This document shows, one piece after another, positions 31,513 to 42,418 of a stretch of 64,000 nucleotides of DNA. The stretch comes from Peronospora farinosa. Its lineage: Eukaryota > Oomycota > Peronosporomycetes > Peronosporales > Peronosporaceae. The notes under the pieces were generated by a model. It saw nothing but the letters and a program-made list of their open reading frames with translations, searched no databases and was not told where the DNA came from. Made by a program: the position numbers and the translations under genes. The stretch is from positions 149,994 through 213,993 of the forward strand of contig CANTFK010000909.1 in the NCBI GenBank assembly GCA_947646735.1. Reading direction: 5' to 3'. Every line of letters starts with the position of its first letter. The stretch's first letter is position 1.

Positions 31513-32454
31513 ATGAACAGATGCAAACATGGTCGGAAAACAAGTGAGATGCCACACGCCTTTGAACCGAATGAATTGGGTCGTCGTCAAGCTTTATTAC
31601 ATCTGCGACAATTCCATGAAACTGCATACAATGGTTTTCTCTGTATGCTGCCAGCTGTGGGGAGATCTTCGAGTTGTCAATTCCAAGAATTTCCTACAAA
31701 TATCAGGCCAACAATAGCCATGGAACAAGTATCAGGGTCTGGAGTGGACGTCATTTCCAACATGATCATGCAAAATGAAAATCACGGGACGTTGTCGTTC
31801 GTTTCGACGTTAAAACAATCAGCTGATGCTGATCGGAGTCGACTTCGTCGGATGCGAGCTACTCCAGAAGCTAAAAAAGCTGAAGCGGAGCGTAGTAGAC
31901 GTCGACGAGAGCAATTAACGCCCGCTCAACGGCAAGCAGATGTGGAAAGACGGGTCCGAAAACGACATCGAATTGAAGAACAGGAACGAAGTCGAGCACG
32001 TCGAGCTAACCTGAACCCAGATGCTCGAGAACGAGAAGTCATACGGTCCCGTGAACGTCGCCAGAATGCAACCGAGCAACAACGCAATCGAGAGGCCCAA
32101 AGAAGCCGCATGCGACGTCAAAATGCAACAGAAGAGCAGCGTCTGCGTGAACGGGAACGCTGTCGCCGTCGATACGAGACGCAAAAGCTGCAAAAACAGG
32201 TTGCTGAAAAAGCTGGTGCGTTGTCTGATGTGGAGACACAGCAAAGCACAATCGGTACTTTGGCTGCAGACACCACTGCGACCTTACCTGACAGAAGTGA
32301 CCAGAAGACGCCACTGCCAAGGACTCGAGTGATGCCAAGGGATCTTGAACGACGGAACCGACTTTTATTGCAGCAACAAGCTGGACTTGGATTGCAGATT
32401 CAATCGCTCTACGCCTCATTATCGCGTTCTCCGTCATCCCAGATTGATCTTTGA
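31513..32454 (+). CDS. Protein with tandem 19-residue Arg-rich repeats
   Basis: 313 residues from the ATG at 31513; the frame is open a little further upstream but without ATG. Residues 109-216 consist of five full and one shortened 19-residue repeats of consensus S-R-x-R-R-x-x-x-T-P-E-Q-R-x-x-E-x-x-R, for example SRMRRQNATEEQRLRERER. The repeats should form long basic helices. The closest thing I know is the STPR domain of insect FMBP-1, a DNA-binding array of 23-residue repeats, but the period here is 19, so that link is only an analogy. A nuclear nucleic-acid-binding role is a reasonable guess. The N-terminal 100 residues and the C-terminus (Leu/Gln-rich) have no recognised domain. The start lies only 10 bp after the end of the preceding gene. 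Confidence 0.6.
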   Translation: MNRCKHGRKTSEMPHAFEPNELGRRQALLHLRQFHETAYNGFLCMLPAVGRSSSCQFQEFPTNIRPTIAMEQVSGSGVDVISNMIMQNENHGTLSFVSTLKQSADADRSRLRRMRATPEAKKAEAERSRRRREQLTPAQRQADVERRVRKRHRIEEQERSRARRANLNPDAREREVIRSRERRQNATEQQRNREAQRSRMRRQNATEEQRLRERERCRRRYETQKLQKQVAEKAGALSDVETQQSTIGTLAADTTATLPDRSDQKTPLPRTRVMPRDLERRNRLLLQQQAGLGLQIQSLYASLSRSPSSQIDL

Positions 32455-33327
32455 GTGTCAAAGATACAAGTGAAAAAATGGTTATCTACTACATTATGAA
32501 TGCACATCTCATCAACGTCATTGTGAGCTATCAAAACGAGCTCATTCTCACCAGAGGCAGCGTACAGACGCATTCGTCAATGACAACTTGTGACAATTGT
32601 TCAGTCGGTCCAACATCGTCGATGCAAGTATTCGGACGACCTCAATATGGACATATTCCGTATACGGAACTACCAGCTCGTAAGCATCACTATCCACTTG
32701 AGCGCAGGGAAAACAGCATGTACCTTTTTCAGAGCTTCCGAGGTCGCATTACGAGCGACATATGAAATCATTAGCCTCCATCGAGCTCGATTCCAAGATT
32801 TTGACGTCGAATATTTCGCTTACGGAGATGTAGGATCAAGTGCGCTATCATCAAGTTCGAAAGATGAAGAAGTTGATGTGTTTAAACGTTGCCATGGGTC
32901 ACGTAATTCTTGACAAGGAGGTGGTTGTGCTGGACACGCGGCTGGCCTCGAACTTCTTGGCTTCACTGCTAAAGAAGAGCTAAGGAGAACATCAAGGTGC
33001 TGTACCATGGGACCCCTCCATGCAGACCTTCTAGTTTGCTGTTTGGCTACAGCACATCCTCATGGACTTGTGACGTTAGTCTGCAGCACCAAGACGTGCT
33101 ATGAGTAGCACTATGGAAGCTACTTTGACTCTAATAACAATTTGTAGGCATCCGCTGCTTTATGACACACACAAGATAATGATGATGCGTCAAAGTCACG
33201 TATATAACCTTTGCATACGCGAGTAAGCACGCTACACACTACGGGTTCGTATCAGCTTCTTGAGCTGCGCTGTATTGAGGCTCGATCCGTCGCACCGAAC
33301 GCTCAGAAGGCAGTATCCACCGTCTGC
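32455..33327. other. Gene-poor intergenic stretch
   Basis: Between two convergent genes. Short unrelated ORFs only; no recognisable domain, repeat or RNA gene. Confidence 0.45.
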
Positions 33328-34824
33328 TTAAAAGTTGATGGGCTTGTCAAAAGTGGCAAGGCAGGCCTCCTTAAACGCCTCGCTTAGCGTCGGGTGGGCG
33401 TGGCACGTGCGCGCAAGGTCCTCACTGGCAGCGCCATATTCAATGCCGATCACACCCTCCGAGATCATCTCACCGGCATTACTGGCAATGATGTGCACGC
33501 CAAGCAGCTTGTCCGTCTTCTTGTCAGCCAGTACCTTCACCATACCGTCGGACTCGGCCACCGTGCGGGCACGGCTGTTAGCCATCATCGGGAATTTGCC
33601 GACATTGTATTCCACGCCTTCTGCAATTAGCTCTTCCTCCGTCTTGCCTACCGAAGCAAACTCCGGAAATGTGTAGATGACACTGGGGATAGCACCGTAG
33701 TTCACATGGCCGTGCTTCCCGGCAATGTTTTCCACGCAAGCAATACCCTCCTCCTCGGCCTTGTGTGCCAGCATAGCGCCCTGGATTACATCACCGACGG
33801 CAAAGATACCAGGTACCTGTGTACGGAAGGCGTTATCGACCTCAATGCGGCCGAGCTTGTCCGTCTGAATACCCATCTGTTCCAGTCCGAGGCCAGCCGT
33901 AAAAGCACGACGACCAGTGGCCACGAGCACAGTATCACACTCAATAGTAGAAGCATCCCCGCCCTTTGAGGGCTCCGTCGTGAGTTTGACAACATCACCA
34001 TTAACCTCTGAAGCCGTCACTTTGGTATTAAACTGAAAATCCAGTCCCTGTTTCTTCAGTAACTTGGTAAACTCCTTGACTGATCCCTTGTCCATGCCAG
34101 TACAGGCAGTATCCAAGTACTCAACGACAGTGACCTTGGACCCTAAACGTTTGTACACTGAGCCAAGTTCAAGTCCAATAACACCAGCCCCAATCACGAC
34201 AAGATGCTCGGGTACACGCGTAAGTGCGAGAGCGCCTGTGGAGTCAACAATTTTACCAGCAGCATTATCCACCGGCACAGGTAACAATGGCGTTACTTCA
34301 GAGCCTGTCGCCAGCAAAATATTCTTGGTCTTAACAGTCTCATTGCCCTTGTTGGGCTCACTCAACGTCACGGAAATGTCTCCTTGTGCGACAATCTTTC
34401 CAAATCCTTTGATATACGTGACTCGATTCTTTTTAAACAGACTTTCAATGCCACTTGTCAAGACCTTGACAGCTTTTTCTTTGGCTTTCATCATTTGGGG
34501 AAAATTTGCCGTTACTTCAGGCGCCTCAATGCCATATTTTTGAAACTCGTGTTGGGCCGTATGTAACAAATGGGTCGAATGAAGTAACGCTTTCGATGGA
34601 ATACACCCGACGTTCAAACACGTCCCTCCTAAGGTCCCACGTGCTTCAATACAAGCCGTTTTAAGCCCCAATTGGGCTGCTTTAATTGCTGCCACGTATC
34701 CACCTGGACCACCACCAATCACGACTAAATCATACTCGGATGAAGTGGATGAAAAGACGCGGGTCGTTGGAGAAGCGTACGTTACCACGGAACGACGGGA
34801 GATGGAGCTTAAGTTGCGCAACAT
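33328..34824 (-). CDS. LPD1: Mitochondrial dihydrolipoamide dehydrogenase (E3)
   Basis: FAD-dependent E3 subunit of the pyruvate, 2-oxoglutarate and branched-chain dehydrogenase complexes and glycine cleavage; oxidises dihydrolipoamide with NAD+. 498 residues from the ATG at 34824, intronless. The N-terminus (MLRNLSSISRRSVVTYAS) is a mitochondrial presequence. FAD-binding YDLVVIGGGPGGYVAAIKAA is followed by the redox disulfide GGTCLNVGCIPSK (Cys69/Cys74). The NAD motif VVIGAGVIGLELG, the second FAD contact GIFAVGDVIQGAMLAHKAEE and the catalytic His-Glu in HAHPTLSEAFK are all intact. The open frame extends far upstream but through AT-rich leader sequence. A decayed second copy lies 26 kb away at 60-61 kb. 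Confidence 0.96.
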   Translation of the reverse strand: MLRNLSSISRRSVVTYASPTTRVFSSTSSEYDLVVIGGGPGGYVAAIKAAQLGLKTACIEARGTLGGTCLNVGCIPSKALLHSTHLLHTAQHEFQKYGIEAPEVTANFPQMMKAKEKAVKVLTSGIESLFKKNRVTYIKGFGKIVAQGDISVTLSEPNKGNETVKTKNILLATGSEVTPLLPVPVDNAAGKIVDSTGALALTRVPEHLVVIGAGVIGLELGSVYKRLGSKVTVVEYLDTACTGMDKGSVKEFTKLLKKQGLDFQFNTKVTASEVNGDVVKLTTEPSKGGDASTIECDTVLVATGRRAFTAGLGLEQMGIQTDKLGRIEVDNAFRTQVPGIFAVGDVIQGAMLAHKAEEEGIACVENIAGKHGHVNYGAIPSVIYTFPEFASVGKTEEELIAEGVEYNVGKFPMMANSRARTVAESDGMVKVLADKKTDKLLGVHIIASNAGEMISEGVIGIEYGAASEDLARTCHAHPTLSEAFKEACLATFDKPINF

Positions 34825-35369
34825 TAGCAATGACTGGACAAGGGGGATGAAGTTGCGAAAATGATGGTCATATATGGACGGGTGGGATGAAATCGTACTT
34901 AGAAGAAGGAGAGTGGAGGATTTTTTTCTGGAGGTTGTGATTGGATAAAAATTAATAACTTGGTCTACGAGGGGGAATTTTTTTCTTAAAAGGTAGAAAA
35001 TATGCATAATTTTTTTTATTCTATGGGTTTTTTGTTTAATTGTGGCATTATGTTGCAGATGTAGCACCTATCTTTTGTAAGTTGTTGGCAATATAAAGTA
35101 CCATCGCGAGGAATCGTATGATAAAAAGAAGATGTATGAAACCATCCCTAGACGAATGATAGACCTAATGCCGGCCGAGAAAGAACCAACTTTTTCATCT
35201 GACTGACGTCGTTCGTTCGACATGGTACATTTTGTGTGAATCGTTGGTGTCTTTGCTTGTCAAAGAGGTAGATAGATACCAATTAATTTTGCACATTTTC
35301 AAATGACTTTGAGAAACTGGTATATTTTTGGCAACGGTCAAGTCAAGAACTGTCATACGATGTGTTGAG
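34825..35369. other. LPD1 upstream region and left flank of the retroelement island
   Basis: Presumed promoter and leader of the dehydrogenase gene, then unremarkable AT-rich DNA. The last five bases (35365-35369, TTGAG) are one copy of the target-site duplication of retroelement A. Confidence 0.55.
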
Positions 35370-35732
35370 AACGTTACATAATATTGACACTTATATGAAG
35401 TGTCAATAAAAATATTATTATAACTAATAATATTTGACAATATTATCTTTTCTTATAATATTGTTCCTAGATCTTAATATTGTTCCTAGATCTTGTCAAC
35501 ATACATAGTTGTAGTTTAATATAGTTAACATAGGTTATGACAGATTAGTTTTATTAAGATAGTTAACTATATTAAATACAGTTTTCTTTTCCTCTACTTC
35601 TAACCGTATCGTTTAAAAGTAAAGCTTCCTCTGCCTCTTGTGTAAGAGAGGTAATTGAGGCACCTGATTTCACTGTAATCAGTGAAAGTATACTGTACTG
35701 TAATCAGTATAGTCGGAGGGTGCCCCAATACA
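35370..35732 (+). repeat. Left (5') LTR of element A
   Basis: Matches the right LTR over nearly its whole length and ends ...CCCCAATACA. It lacks the first bases of the right LTR, which begins TGTAACGGACTC, and lacks an approximately 110-bp segment present in the right LTR. It contains consecutive hairpins near its 3' end, such as TTTCACTGtaatCAGTGAAA. Confidence 0.85.
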
Positions 35733-35734
35733 CC

Positions 35735-35743
35735 TGGTAGCAC
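35735..35743 (+). promoter_or_regulatory. Putative primer-binding site of element A
   Basis: TGGTAGCAC starts two bases after the LTR end. It is complementary to a tRNA 3' end GTGCTACCA. The identical nonamer with the same 2-nt spacing follows the LTRs of elements B and C. I did not assign the tRNA. Confidence 0.65.
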
Positions 35744-35778
35744 TTCGTGGTCCGTTCAGCGACCACCGCTCCATCCGC

Positions 35779-36958
35779 TATGGAATCAGTGGGTGATGAA
35801 CGTCATCACGCAACGCGTGATGATTTCCGCCATTTGAGTGACCTCGAATGGAATGCGGTTCAGCGTATGGCTGAAACCATCGGCAACCTTGCCGTTGGTG
35901 CCATTTTGCTCTCTCTTAGCGGATACGACTAACATGCAACCATCGCCAAGTTCATACAACATGAACTTGACGAAGTTGTAAATAAACTTACCTCGCTACA
36001 GGAGCAAGGTTCTCAAAAGGTTGACCTGTTGAGAGAACAAGGCGAGTGACTTGTTGATGCAGCAGGGTGCTAAACAGTCTGAACTGTTGAGACAACAGCA
36101 GGCTAGTGCTGTTGCTGCCGGGTCGACGTATAAACGGCGACCCGAGTCCTTGAAGATTGATGTCTCCAAGTACAAGGCAGTCGAAAGCGACTTTTTGTTA
36201 AGATGGTTCGTCGAGCTCGACGATGCCATTGAGGCCCGTCGAATCGATGACGATGCGATGAAGGTCAAGTTCGCCATGTCGAACTTGGCAGGACGTGCCA
36301 AACTTGGGCCTCAGGGCTCAAAATGCACGACCCATACGTTTTCCCAACGTATGACGTCTTCAAGGCGCGGCTCAAACACACGTTTGAACCGCCTCGCGCC
36401 GAATTCAGGGCTCGGGCTGAGATCCTGGATTTGAAACAGGGTAAGCGTTATATACACGCTTACGCCCAACACGTACGATACCTCGTTAGCTGTATCGTGC
36501 TGAACCCAATCGATGAGCACACGCAGGTTACTGTGTTCATCAAGGGTCTGACAGATGGTCCTGTTACGACCCACCTGTTCCGCTTGGAACTAGAATCGCT
36601 GGACCAAGCTATCTCTGCAGCGGAACAGGAGGACTTTAGCCTACAACAGGCTCACGTCCACTCGGGATCCTATCGTCCACCGAGACGACAGGAGGGCGGA
36701 GGTCCAGAACCAATGGACCTCTCCTATGTAGAGAGCGAGCGACCTCGCTCTCCAGGGTACAAGCGATTGCAAAAGTGCAATCGCTGTCAGAAGTTGGGCC
36801 ACTACGCTTATGAGTGTAGTGCCCCACGCCCAGTGTCTCGTAACACTGGGAGTGACGATCGACCGTCTGCCAAGAAGGGCCAGAAACGTGGGTCTCACGT
36901 TGCTGCGAAATCGCAACAACGTGGTGGACAATCAAAAAACGGTCGGGGTCAGTAGGGC
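35779..36958 (+). pseudogene. gag of element A (broken)
   Basis: Capsid/nucleocapsid polyprotein remnant. The start MESVGDERHHATRDDFRHLS aligns with the intact gag of element B ([17 protein letters not shown] versus FRHLSDLEWNAVQRMAE). In-frame stops fall at about 35931 and 36047, and the frame changes twice. The capsid part includes FKARLKHTFEPPRAEFRARA and the C-terminal CCHC zinc knuckle reads CNRCQKLGHYAYEC. It ends at a TAG just after the A AAA AAC slippery site. It is non-functional as it stands. Confidence 0.82.
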
Positions 36959-36972
36959 TCCGCCCCTACTGA
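36934..36972 (+). promoter_or_regulatory. Gag/pol -1 frameshift module of element A
   Basis: The heptamer A AAA AAC (36934-36940) lies in the gag zero frame (AAA AAC codons). It is followed 8 nt later by a 9-bp stem TCAGTAGGG (36949-36957) / CCCTACTGA (36964-36972) with a 6-nt loop. Three further base pairs, one of them a G-T wobble, can extend the stem outward. This matches the layout of programmed -1 ribosomal frameshift signals and is paralleled in element B. Confidence 0.7.
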
Positions 36973-39032
36973 TCCAGCAACGTTAAGAGAGTTCGCGGAA
37001 CTCTTGACGAAGGTTGATCCCGACACACAGTCACTGTGTGTTGCCACTTTCAGTGATGAGGTATCCCTCATCGCATTGAAGATCGAAGTGACAAAAAATG
37101 TCACTTCGCGCCCTAGTTGATTGTGGGCTTCGAACAACTTTGTTCGATGCCAGTCGCTAGATGATCGTATGCTCAAATATGTTGAGCGCGAGACCCCTCC
37201 AACGAGGATGAAGGTGCGCCTTGCAACTGGCGCATCCGTAACAGTAAAAAACGTGTAGTGGTAATTTGCTACACGCTTGAAGGCAAAAAGTACGATGATG
37301 ATTTCATCGTACTTGATCTGGATGACAAATTTGATGTCATCCTAGGATTACCATGGCTCAGAAGGTACGAGCTATGGGTCAGCTGGCAGCTGGTAGCATC
37401 GAACCGTGAAGATGCCTGCCGCTTGTTCATCAGATGGCCATCTGATGAACGTCTTGGAGCGTTCACAAGCGTGTGAATGTACTACGAGTGAGTGTGATGG
37501 CCTCACTTGTGGTTCGGTCGTTAGTACGACGCACAAGAACTCAGCGTGACAGACAGTCACGCTGTGGAGCAAGCTGCCGGCGGCTGTGCACAAGCACAGG
37601 CAGCGCCGAAGGTCCACCACTCGAATAAGTCGAGTGGACCAAGACATGAATGCTCGCCTAGAGGGCAGCATTCACCGAAGAGTAAACCGGTTGCCCAGAA
37701 GAGGCAACACGGTAATCCTAGATCAACTGGAGAGTTGATCGTAGAGGATCTCGCTGTGGTTGCGCCACAACAGCTAGAGGAAGTCGATGGAACAAGTTCC
37801 ATCGAGCCTGCGGGAATAAGTCCCCAGGAAATAATCACTGAGGGAATAAGTCCCCAGTGCCCTGAGGGAATAAGTCCCCAGGAGGAAACCGAGACGTTGA
37901 ACGTCTTGGTCAATGACGGATCAAACGTAGGCGCTTATACGCTTGATCTGATCGCGCCTCCGAAGTTAACTTCGGAGATAACTCAGTTGCCTACGCTAGA
38001 ACCTAAAAGGTTCTTGCGTGATCTGCGTAGTGGCAAAGTCAAGCAGATCTGTGTGCTCGTCGCAGAGGACGAGTACATGACTGACATTCGGTCAGCAACA
38101 GTTTTTGCCGAGAACGAACGGGTTCTCAGCAGCTCATCAATGGACGAGAGTGTCCTTGATGAGAAGACTCGGATTGAACGATATACATCGCAATCCTGGG
38201 AGTCGCTGAAGTCAAATCCTTTGTACAAGGATTTGGTCGAATTCAAGGATGTATTCCCTGAATCCGTTCCGTGCGAGTTGCCTAAGCATAAAGGTACTCG
38301 ACACGAGATCTACCTTGTTCCTGGCACAAAATAGTGTGTCATGAAGCAGTGGCCACTGCCTCGGGAACAGGTCGAGGCGATCGAAAAGTTCTTTGCCGAT
38401 CGCCTAGCAGCGGGCCATGTGAGGGAGTCAACTTCACCTCACAGCTCTCCGACCTTCTGTGTGCGCAAGGCCACAGGAGGGTGGCGGATAGTGCACGCGT
38501 TCAATAAGTTGAACGCTGCAACGATACCGGCGCAAACGCCGATACCGAGAAAGGACGTAATCATAGATGGTATGTCTAAGAGTACCATCTTTTCGTCCAT
38601 GGATCTGATGGATGGTTTCTATCAGATCCTAATGCGTGAACGGGACATCCCGTACACAGCAGTGAGCACTCCCAGTGGTATGCTCTGGGAATGGTTGGTG
38701 ATGCCGCAAGGGCTCAGTAATGCACCAGCCACATTCAATAGATGTGTTTCACATCTATTAAGACCGATGCCCGCATTCGCACCGAGTTACTTCGATGATG
38801 TGTTCGTCCATAGCCGGGCTATGGTCGGGAAAACAGACGTGGAAGTCCATAGGCTCCACGTCCGTAAGGTTCTTACACTTATGCGCGAGCATAAGTTGTA
38901 CGCCAACCTCAAGAAGTGTATATTCGCAGCTAGCGAAATACCACTTCTTGGGTGCATCGTCGGAAAGAACGGCGTACGCCCTGATCCAGAAAATATTAAG
39001 ACGATCACCGACTGGAAAGTGCCAGTCGATGT
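36973..39032 (+). pseudogene. pol of element A: protease and reverse transcriptase (broken)
   Basis: A damaged retropepsin region is followed by DDKFDVILGLPWLRRYE (about 37320), the conserved block after the protease. A linker contains repeats of GISPQ (37812-37886). The reverse transcriptase has [58 protein letters not shown] and the catalytic box SYFDDVFVHSR. A stop at about 38333 replaces the Tyr of the usual KYCVTRQ motif, and there are further frame breaks. The sequence is cut by insertion D exactly where the connection to RNase H begins (PVDV...). Confidence 0.85.
37425..37450. repeat. 26-bp perfect palindrome inside element A pol
   Basis: The two 13-base arms (37425-37437 and 37438-37450) are exact reverse complements with no spacer; the centre reads AGATGGCCATCT. 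It is the longest of the many inverted repeats I found in element A. Confidence 0.9.
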
Positions 39033-40558
39033 TGTGGAGAAGTGCCAGAGAAATGGGGGGCCCTTCGTAGTTATTATAATAACTGGCGGGAAAGATCTCG
39101 GTCACTCTCTTGAATGAGTGACAGGGAGTGACCAGGGTCCCGATTTGGTCCAAGGTCCCGAGTTCGGAGAAGATACTAGGATGCCCTACACTACAGACCA
39201 AAGGACCAGTGCTGCTAGGACAGCTTAAGTTGACCCCAGGTAACAGGTGGATCCCAGACAACAGGTGGACCCAGGTGACCGGTGGACCCCAGGCAACAGG
39301 TTGACCCAGACAACAGGTGGACCCAGGTGACCGGTGGACCTCAGGTGACAGGTGGACCCCAGGTAACATGTGGACCCCAGGCAACATGCGGACCCCAGGT
39401 AACAGGGGCCCAGGGGTACCAGGATACTAGGGCTCAGGGGCCTAGGGGTGCCAGGGTACGGGGCCTACCAGGATACTAGGGCTCAGGGGCCTAGGGGTGC
39501 CAGGGTACGGGGCCTAGGGGTACCAGGGTGCCAGGGTACGGGGCCTAGGGGTACCAGGGTGCCGGGGCCGAGGGGCCTAAGGGTACCAGGGTACCAGGGT
39601 ACCGGGGCCTAGGGGTACCAGGGTGCCGGGGCCCAGGGGCCTAAGGGTACCAGGGTACCGGGGCCCAGGGGCCTAGGGGTACCAGGGTGCCGGGGCCTAG
39701 GGGTACCAGGGTGCCGGGGCCCAGGGGCCTAAGGGTACCAGGGTACCGGGGCCCTGGGGTACAGGGGCCCAAAGGTACCGGGGCCTAGGGGTACAAGGGT
39801 GCCGGGGCCCAGGGTACCGAGGCCCAGGGGTACCAGGGCCCAATGTCCGAGGGTGCAGAACCGGTACACAGAATATCGAAGATTACAGAAAGTACAGGGT
39901 ACCAAGGAGCCAGTCCTTCCTCCAAGAGTCGGCACGTGGCACTTTCCAGATCAAAGGGTTAGGGTTAGGCAAGAAAAGCATACAAGGTATAAGATAAATA
40001 AACACACTCGAATTTGCATTACACGTGGCAGCTTTAAGCGCCCCTCCTAAGCTTCTCCGTCGCTACACCTCTTCCGGGCGGGATACCCTTTGGCATCCCG
40101 ACGTCCAGCAGGTGTTAGACGGCTCAAGCAACGCAAGTTGAACCTCAGGATAGTTGGCCTGAGGTGTCAAGTAAGTGTCAACACTCTACGACCCGCTACA
40201 GGAAGCGGTTTCCCTACGGGGAAGAACACAAAGGGGTCCAAGGACCAAGAACAGTCAGCCACCAAAGGGGTACATAGTACCAGGTGCATCGCTCTCGACT
40301 AAGTCGATTGAGCCCAAGAAACCCGGTCCCAAGTGAAGTATATCCACTCGGGGACCACCAAGTCTAAGTCTTATACAAAGACCAAGTTTAAGTCTTCTAC
40401 GTCAACCGAGGAGCAAGACCAGCCAAGCCGACGGGTACACAAGGTGAGACCCAAGGCCAATACGACACGGTATCGGGGTACCCCCTCCGTAAGTCGGCAG
40501 TCCGGCGCTGTGTGTGTTTGTGGATCTCCTACGTTGTTTGAGAATCCACTCCACCACA
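39033..40558. mobile_element. Insertion D: 1.5-kb element with TG...CA ends and G-rich minisatellite
   Basis: It interrupts the reverse transcriptase of element A. Left end TGTGGAGAAG and right end ACTCCACCACA form a short imperfect terminal inverted repeat. ATGT is present on both sides (39029-39032 and 40559-40562), consistent with a 4-bp target duplication. The coding sequence of A resumes directly after it with RLRKFLGLAAYLHK. Inside are a minisatellite (39230-39850), a telomere-like AGGGTTAGGGTTAGG (39955-39969) and about 500 bp of unassigned sequence. No long direct repeats at the ends and no transposase were seen, so it is a non-autonomous element of uncertain class. Confidence 0.65.
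39230..39850 (+). repeat. G/C-rich minisatellite
   Basis: The first part (about 39236-39400) repeats variants of AGGTGGACCCCAGGTAACAG. The second part (about 39402-39850) repeats variants of GGGGCCTAGGGGTACCAGGG with frequent G3-G4 runs on the plus strand. ORFs crossing it on both strands are composition artefacts. The G-runs could form quadruplexes. Confidence 0.88.
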
Positions 40559-41021
40559 ATGTCAAGAGACTAAGGAAGTTTCTTGGTCTAGCGGCGTACT
40601 TGCACAAGTCGCGCATTTACGCCGAAATGACAGTACATCTTTCTTGTTTACTCAAGAAAATGTAAAAGTGGAACTGGAACGCTGACTGTCAGCGTTTCTT
40701 TGAACGTATCAAGCAAAGCTTGATGTAATCACCAGTATTGGCGATTGCCGATCAGGACAGACCATTTCATGTGGCCTGTGACGCCAGTAGTTTTGCAATC
40801 GGCTGCGCACTGATGCAATATGATACAGACGGCGCAGAGCGAGTCGTCTGTTATCAATCGCGTCAGCTGCAACCGGCCGAGCGCAATTACCCGGTGCATG
40901 ACAAGGAACTCCTTGCCATGAAGTATGCACTGGCTAAGTTTCGCGTCTATCTCTTAAGAGATAGACCGTTCATTGTATATACAGATCATGCGTCACTACG
41001 CACGGCTGTAAATAGCCCACA
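40559..41021 (+). pseudogene. RNase H region of element A, upstream part
   Basis: Resumes pol after insertion D: RLRKFLGLAAYLHK, then [40 protein letters not shown] and [20 protein letters not shown], the Ty3/Gypsy RNase H core, ending at SLRTAVNSPH where element B is inserted. Stops at about 40662 and 40725 break the frame. Confidence 0.85.
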
Positions 41022-41363
41022 TGTAATGGGCTACATTACACATATAGCATTAACACAAATAAACAATTACATATGTAGGCAGGTGCTGGTCCCGAATAGC
41101 GGGCACAGCGTGGTAATTTATTATTGGTTTATTATTGGGCCTAAAGTCCCCAATATGGACCAATGATAAATCAACCTGAAATTGTGTGGTTCCCGAAAGG
41201 CGGGAACACTGTCGTATTTATTACGACTAAAATCTTCGTAATTAGTACGAATTAAAACCAAAATAAAAATCAGAGTTAAATTTACTTAATACCTAATACT
41301 TGGGCTTGAGTCTTCCTCAAGCGCACGTGTAAGCTAGTGACGGTACGTTCTAGCCCCGTTACA
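41022..41363 (+). repeat. 5' LTR of element B
   Basis: 342 bp, TGTAATGGGC...CCCCGTTACA. It contains several short hairpins (GTTCCCGaaaggCGGGAAC, GTCGTatttattACGAC, TTCGTaattagtACGAA). Identical to the 3' LTR apart from base 10 (C here, T there). Confidence 0.95.
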
Positions 41364-41365
41364 CC

Positions 41366-41374
41366 TGGTAGCAC
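41366..41374 (+). promoter_or_regulatory. Putative primer-binding site of element B
   Basis: TGGTAGCAC two bases downstream of the LTR, the same sequence and spacing as in elements A and C. Confidence 0.65.
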
Positions 41375-41389
41375 TTTGTAGTCCTTCCT

Positions 41390-42418
41390 ATGCCCGAGTT
41401 TGGGATGAGCGAATCGTCGTACTTTGACGCTCCAGATTTATTTCTGGAGCACGCGACCTTCCCCCATCTTACTGGTGTTGAGTGGGATGCCCTTAATCGC
41501 CTCGCGGCGATATCGGGAGAGGCATTCGTCGCGTCGCTGATGAGATCAGCGACCCCTGACGCGCAACGTCTCGCCATACATGAGTTTATGGCACGCGAGC
41601 TCGCCGAATCCAACCGGCGAGGCTTAACTCCCTCGCGCCCTTCACGTAATGAGGCCGTGAAGATGGAAACCTCCTCCTACTCTGGAGAAGGTAAGGACCG
41701 GTTATCGCTGAACCGGTGGTTCCGAGAAGTTGATATCGCCATCGCCTCGAGACTTCTTGAGGCTCCACAGGCGAAGGTCAACTTTCTTCTTTCCCGCCTC
41801 ACCGGGAAGGCCAAGGAGTGGGCCCTTGGTAAGCTCGTTGTGGACGAGCACGCATATCCCACCTTGGATACCATCCAGGACGATCTCCGTCTTTCCTTCG
41901 AGCCACCACAAGAGGAGAAACTGGTGCGATCAAGATTCATGTCGATGCGACAGGGTAAAATGGCGACGCGCGACTACGTACAGATGGCTAGGCATCTGGC
42001 GTCGTGTATTACCACGCACCCCATGGACATGTACACACAGGTGAATGTCTTTGTGGATGGTATGCGTGAGGGGCAGACCCGCTTATCGCTGGAGCGCGCC
42101 GAGCCTGCCACATTGGAGGAGGCATTCGCCATCGCACTCCGTGCATATGCCAAACCCTCGGTCGTCAGCGTTCCCCGGCCTTCTGGTCCAGAACCTATGG
42201 AGATCGACGTTATTGAGTCGTCGGGTGACCGGCGACGTGTCTTTCATCATAAAGGTGACGCTCGCACCGGGCGTCCAATGGTTTGCTTTCGTTGTCGCAA
42301 GCCAGGACATCGCGCGGCAGAGTGCCGTGCGTCAGCCCCATTATCGGTGCAAGTAGTGGACGCCCATCATGAGGGTGCTGTACCGGCCGCACGTCCAAAA
42401 AACGGTCGGGACCAGTAG
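41390..42418 (+). CDS. gag polyprotein of element B
   Basis: Intact 342-residue Gag. The capsid-type N-terminal region ([20 protein letters not shown]) and the retrotransposon Gag core ([52 protein letters not shown]) are followed by one CCHC zinc knuckle, [14 protein letters not shown], near residue 303. The TAG lies immediately after the slippery heptamer, so pol is probably made by -1 frameshifting. The coding DNA is strikingly rich in short perfect inverted repeats: 41429-41450, 41533-41553, 41600-41621 and 41697-41717 are four within 290 nt. Confidence 0.92.
   Translation: MPEFGMSESSYFDAPDLFLEHATFPHLTGVEWDALNRLAAISGEAFVASLMRSATPDAQRLAIHEFMARELAESNRRGLTPSRPSRNEAVKMETSSYSGEGKDRLSLNRWFREVDIAIASRLLEAPQAKVNFLLSRLTGKAKEWALGKLVVDEHAYPTLDTIQDDLRLSFEPPQEEKLVRSRFMSMRQGKMATRDYVQMARHLASCITTHPMDMYTQVNVFVDGMREGQTRLSLERAEPATLEEAFAIALRAYAKPSVVSVPRPSGPEPMEIDVIESSGDRRRVFHHKGDARTGRPMVCFRCRKPGHRAAECRASAPLSVQVVDAHHEGAVPAARPKNGRDQ

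Noticed and set aside
39230..39850. Possible CRISPR array
   Set aside because: Repeats are contiguous and variable with no unique spacers, and the genome is eukaryotic; it is a minisatellite.
39282..39935. ORFs on both strands with repeated Gly/Pro peptides
   Set aside because: Translations of the G-rich minisatellite; periodic composition, not genes.
39955..39969. Telomere-like AGGGTTAGGGTTAGG
   Set aside because: Only two to three units inside a transposon-like insertion; not a chromosome end.
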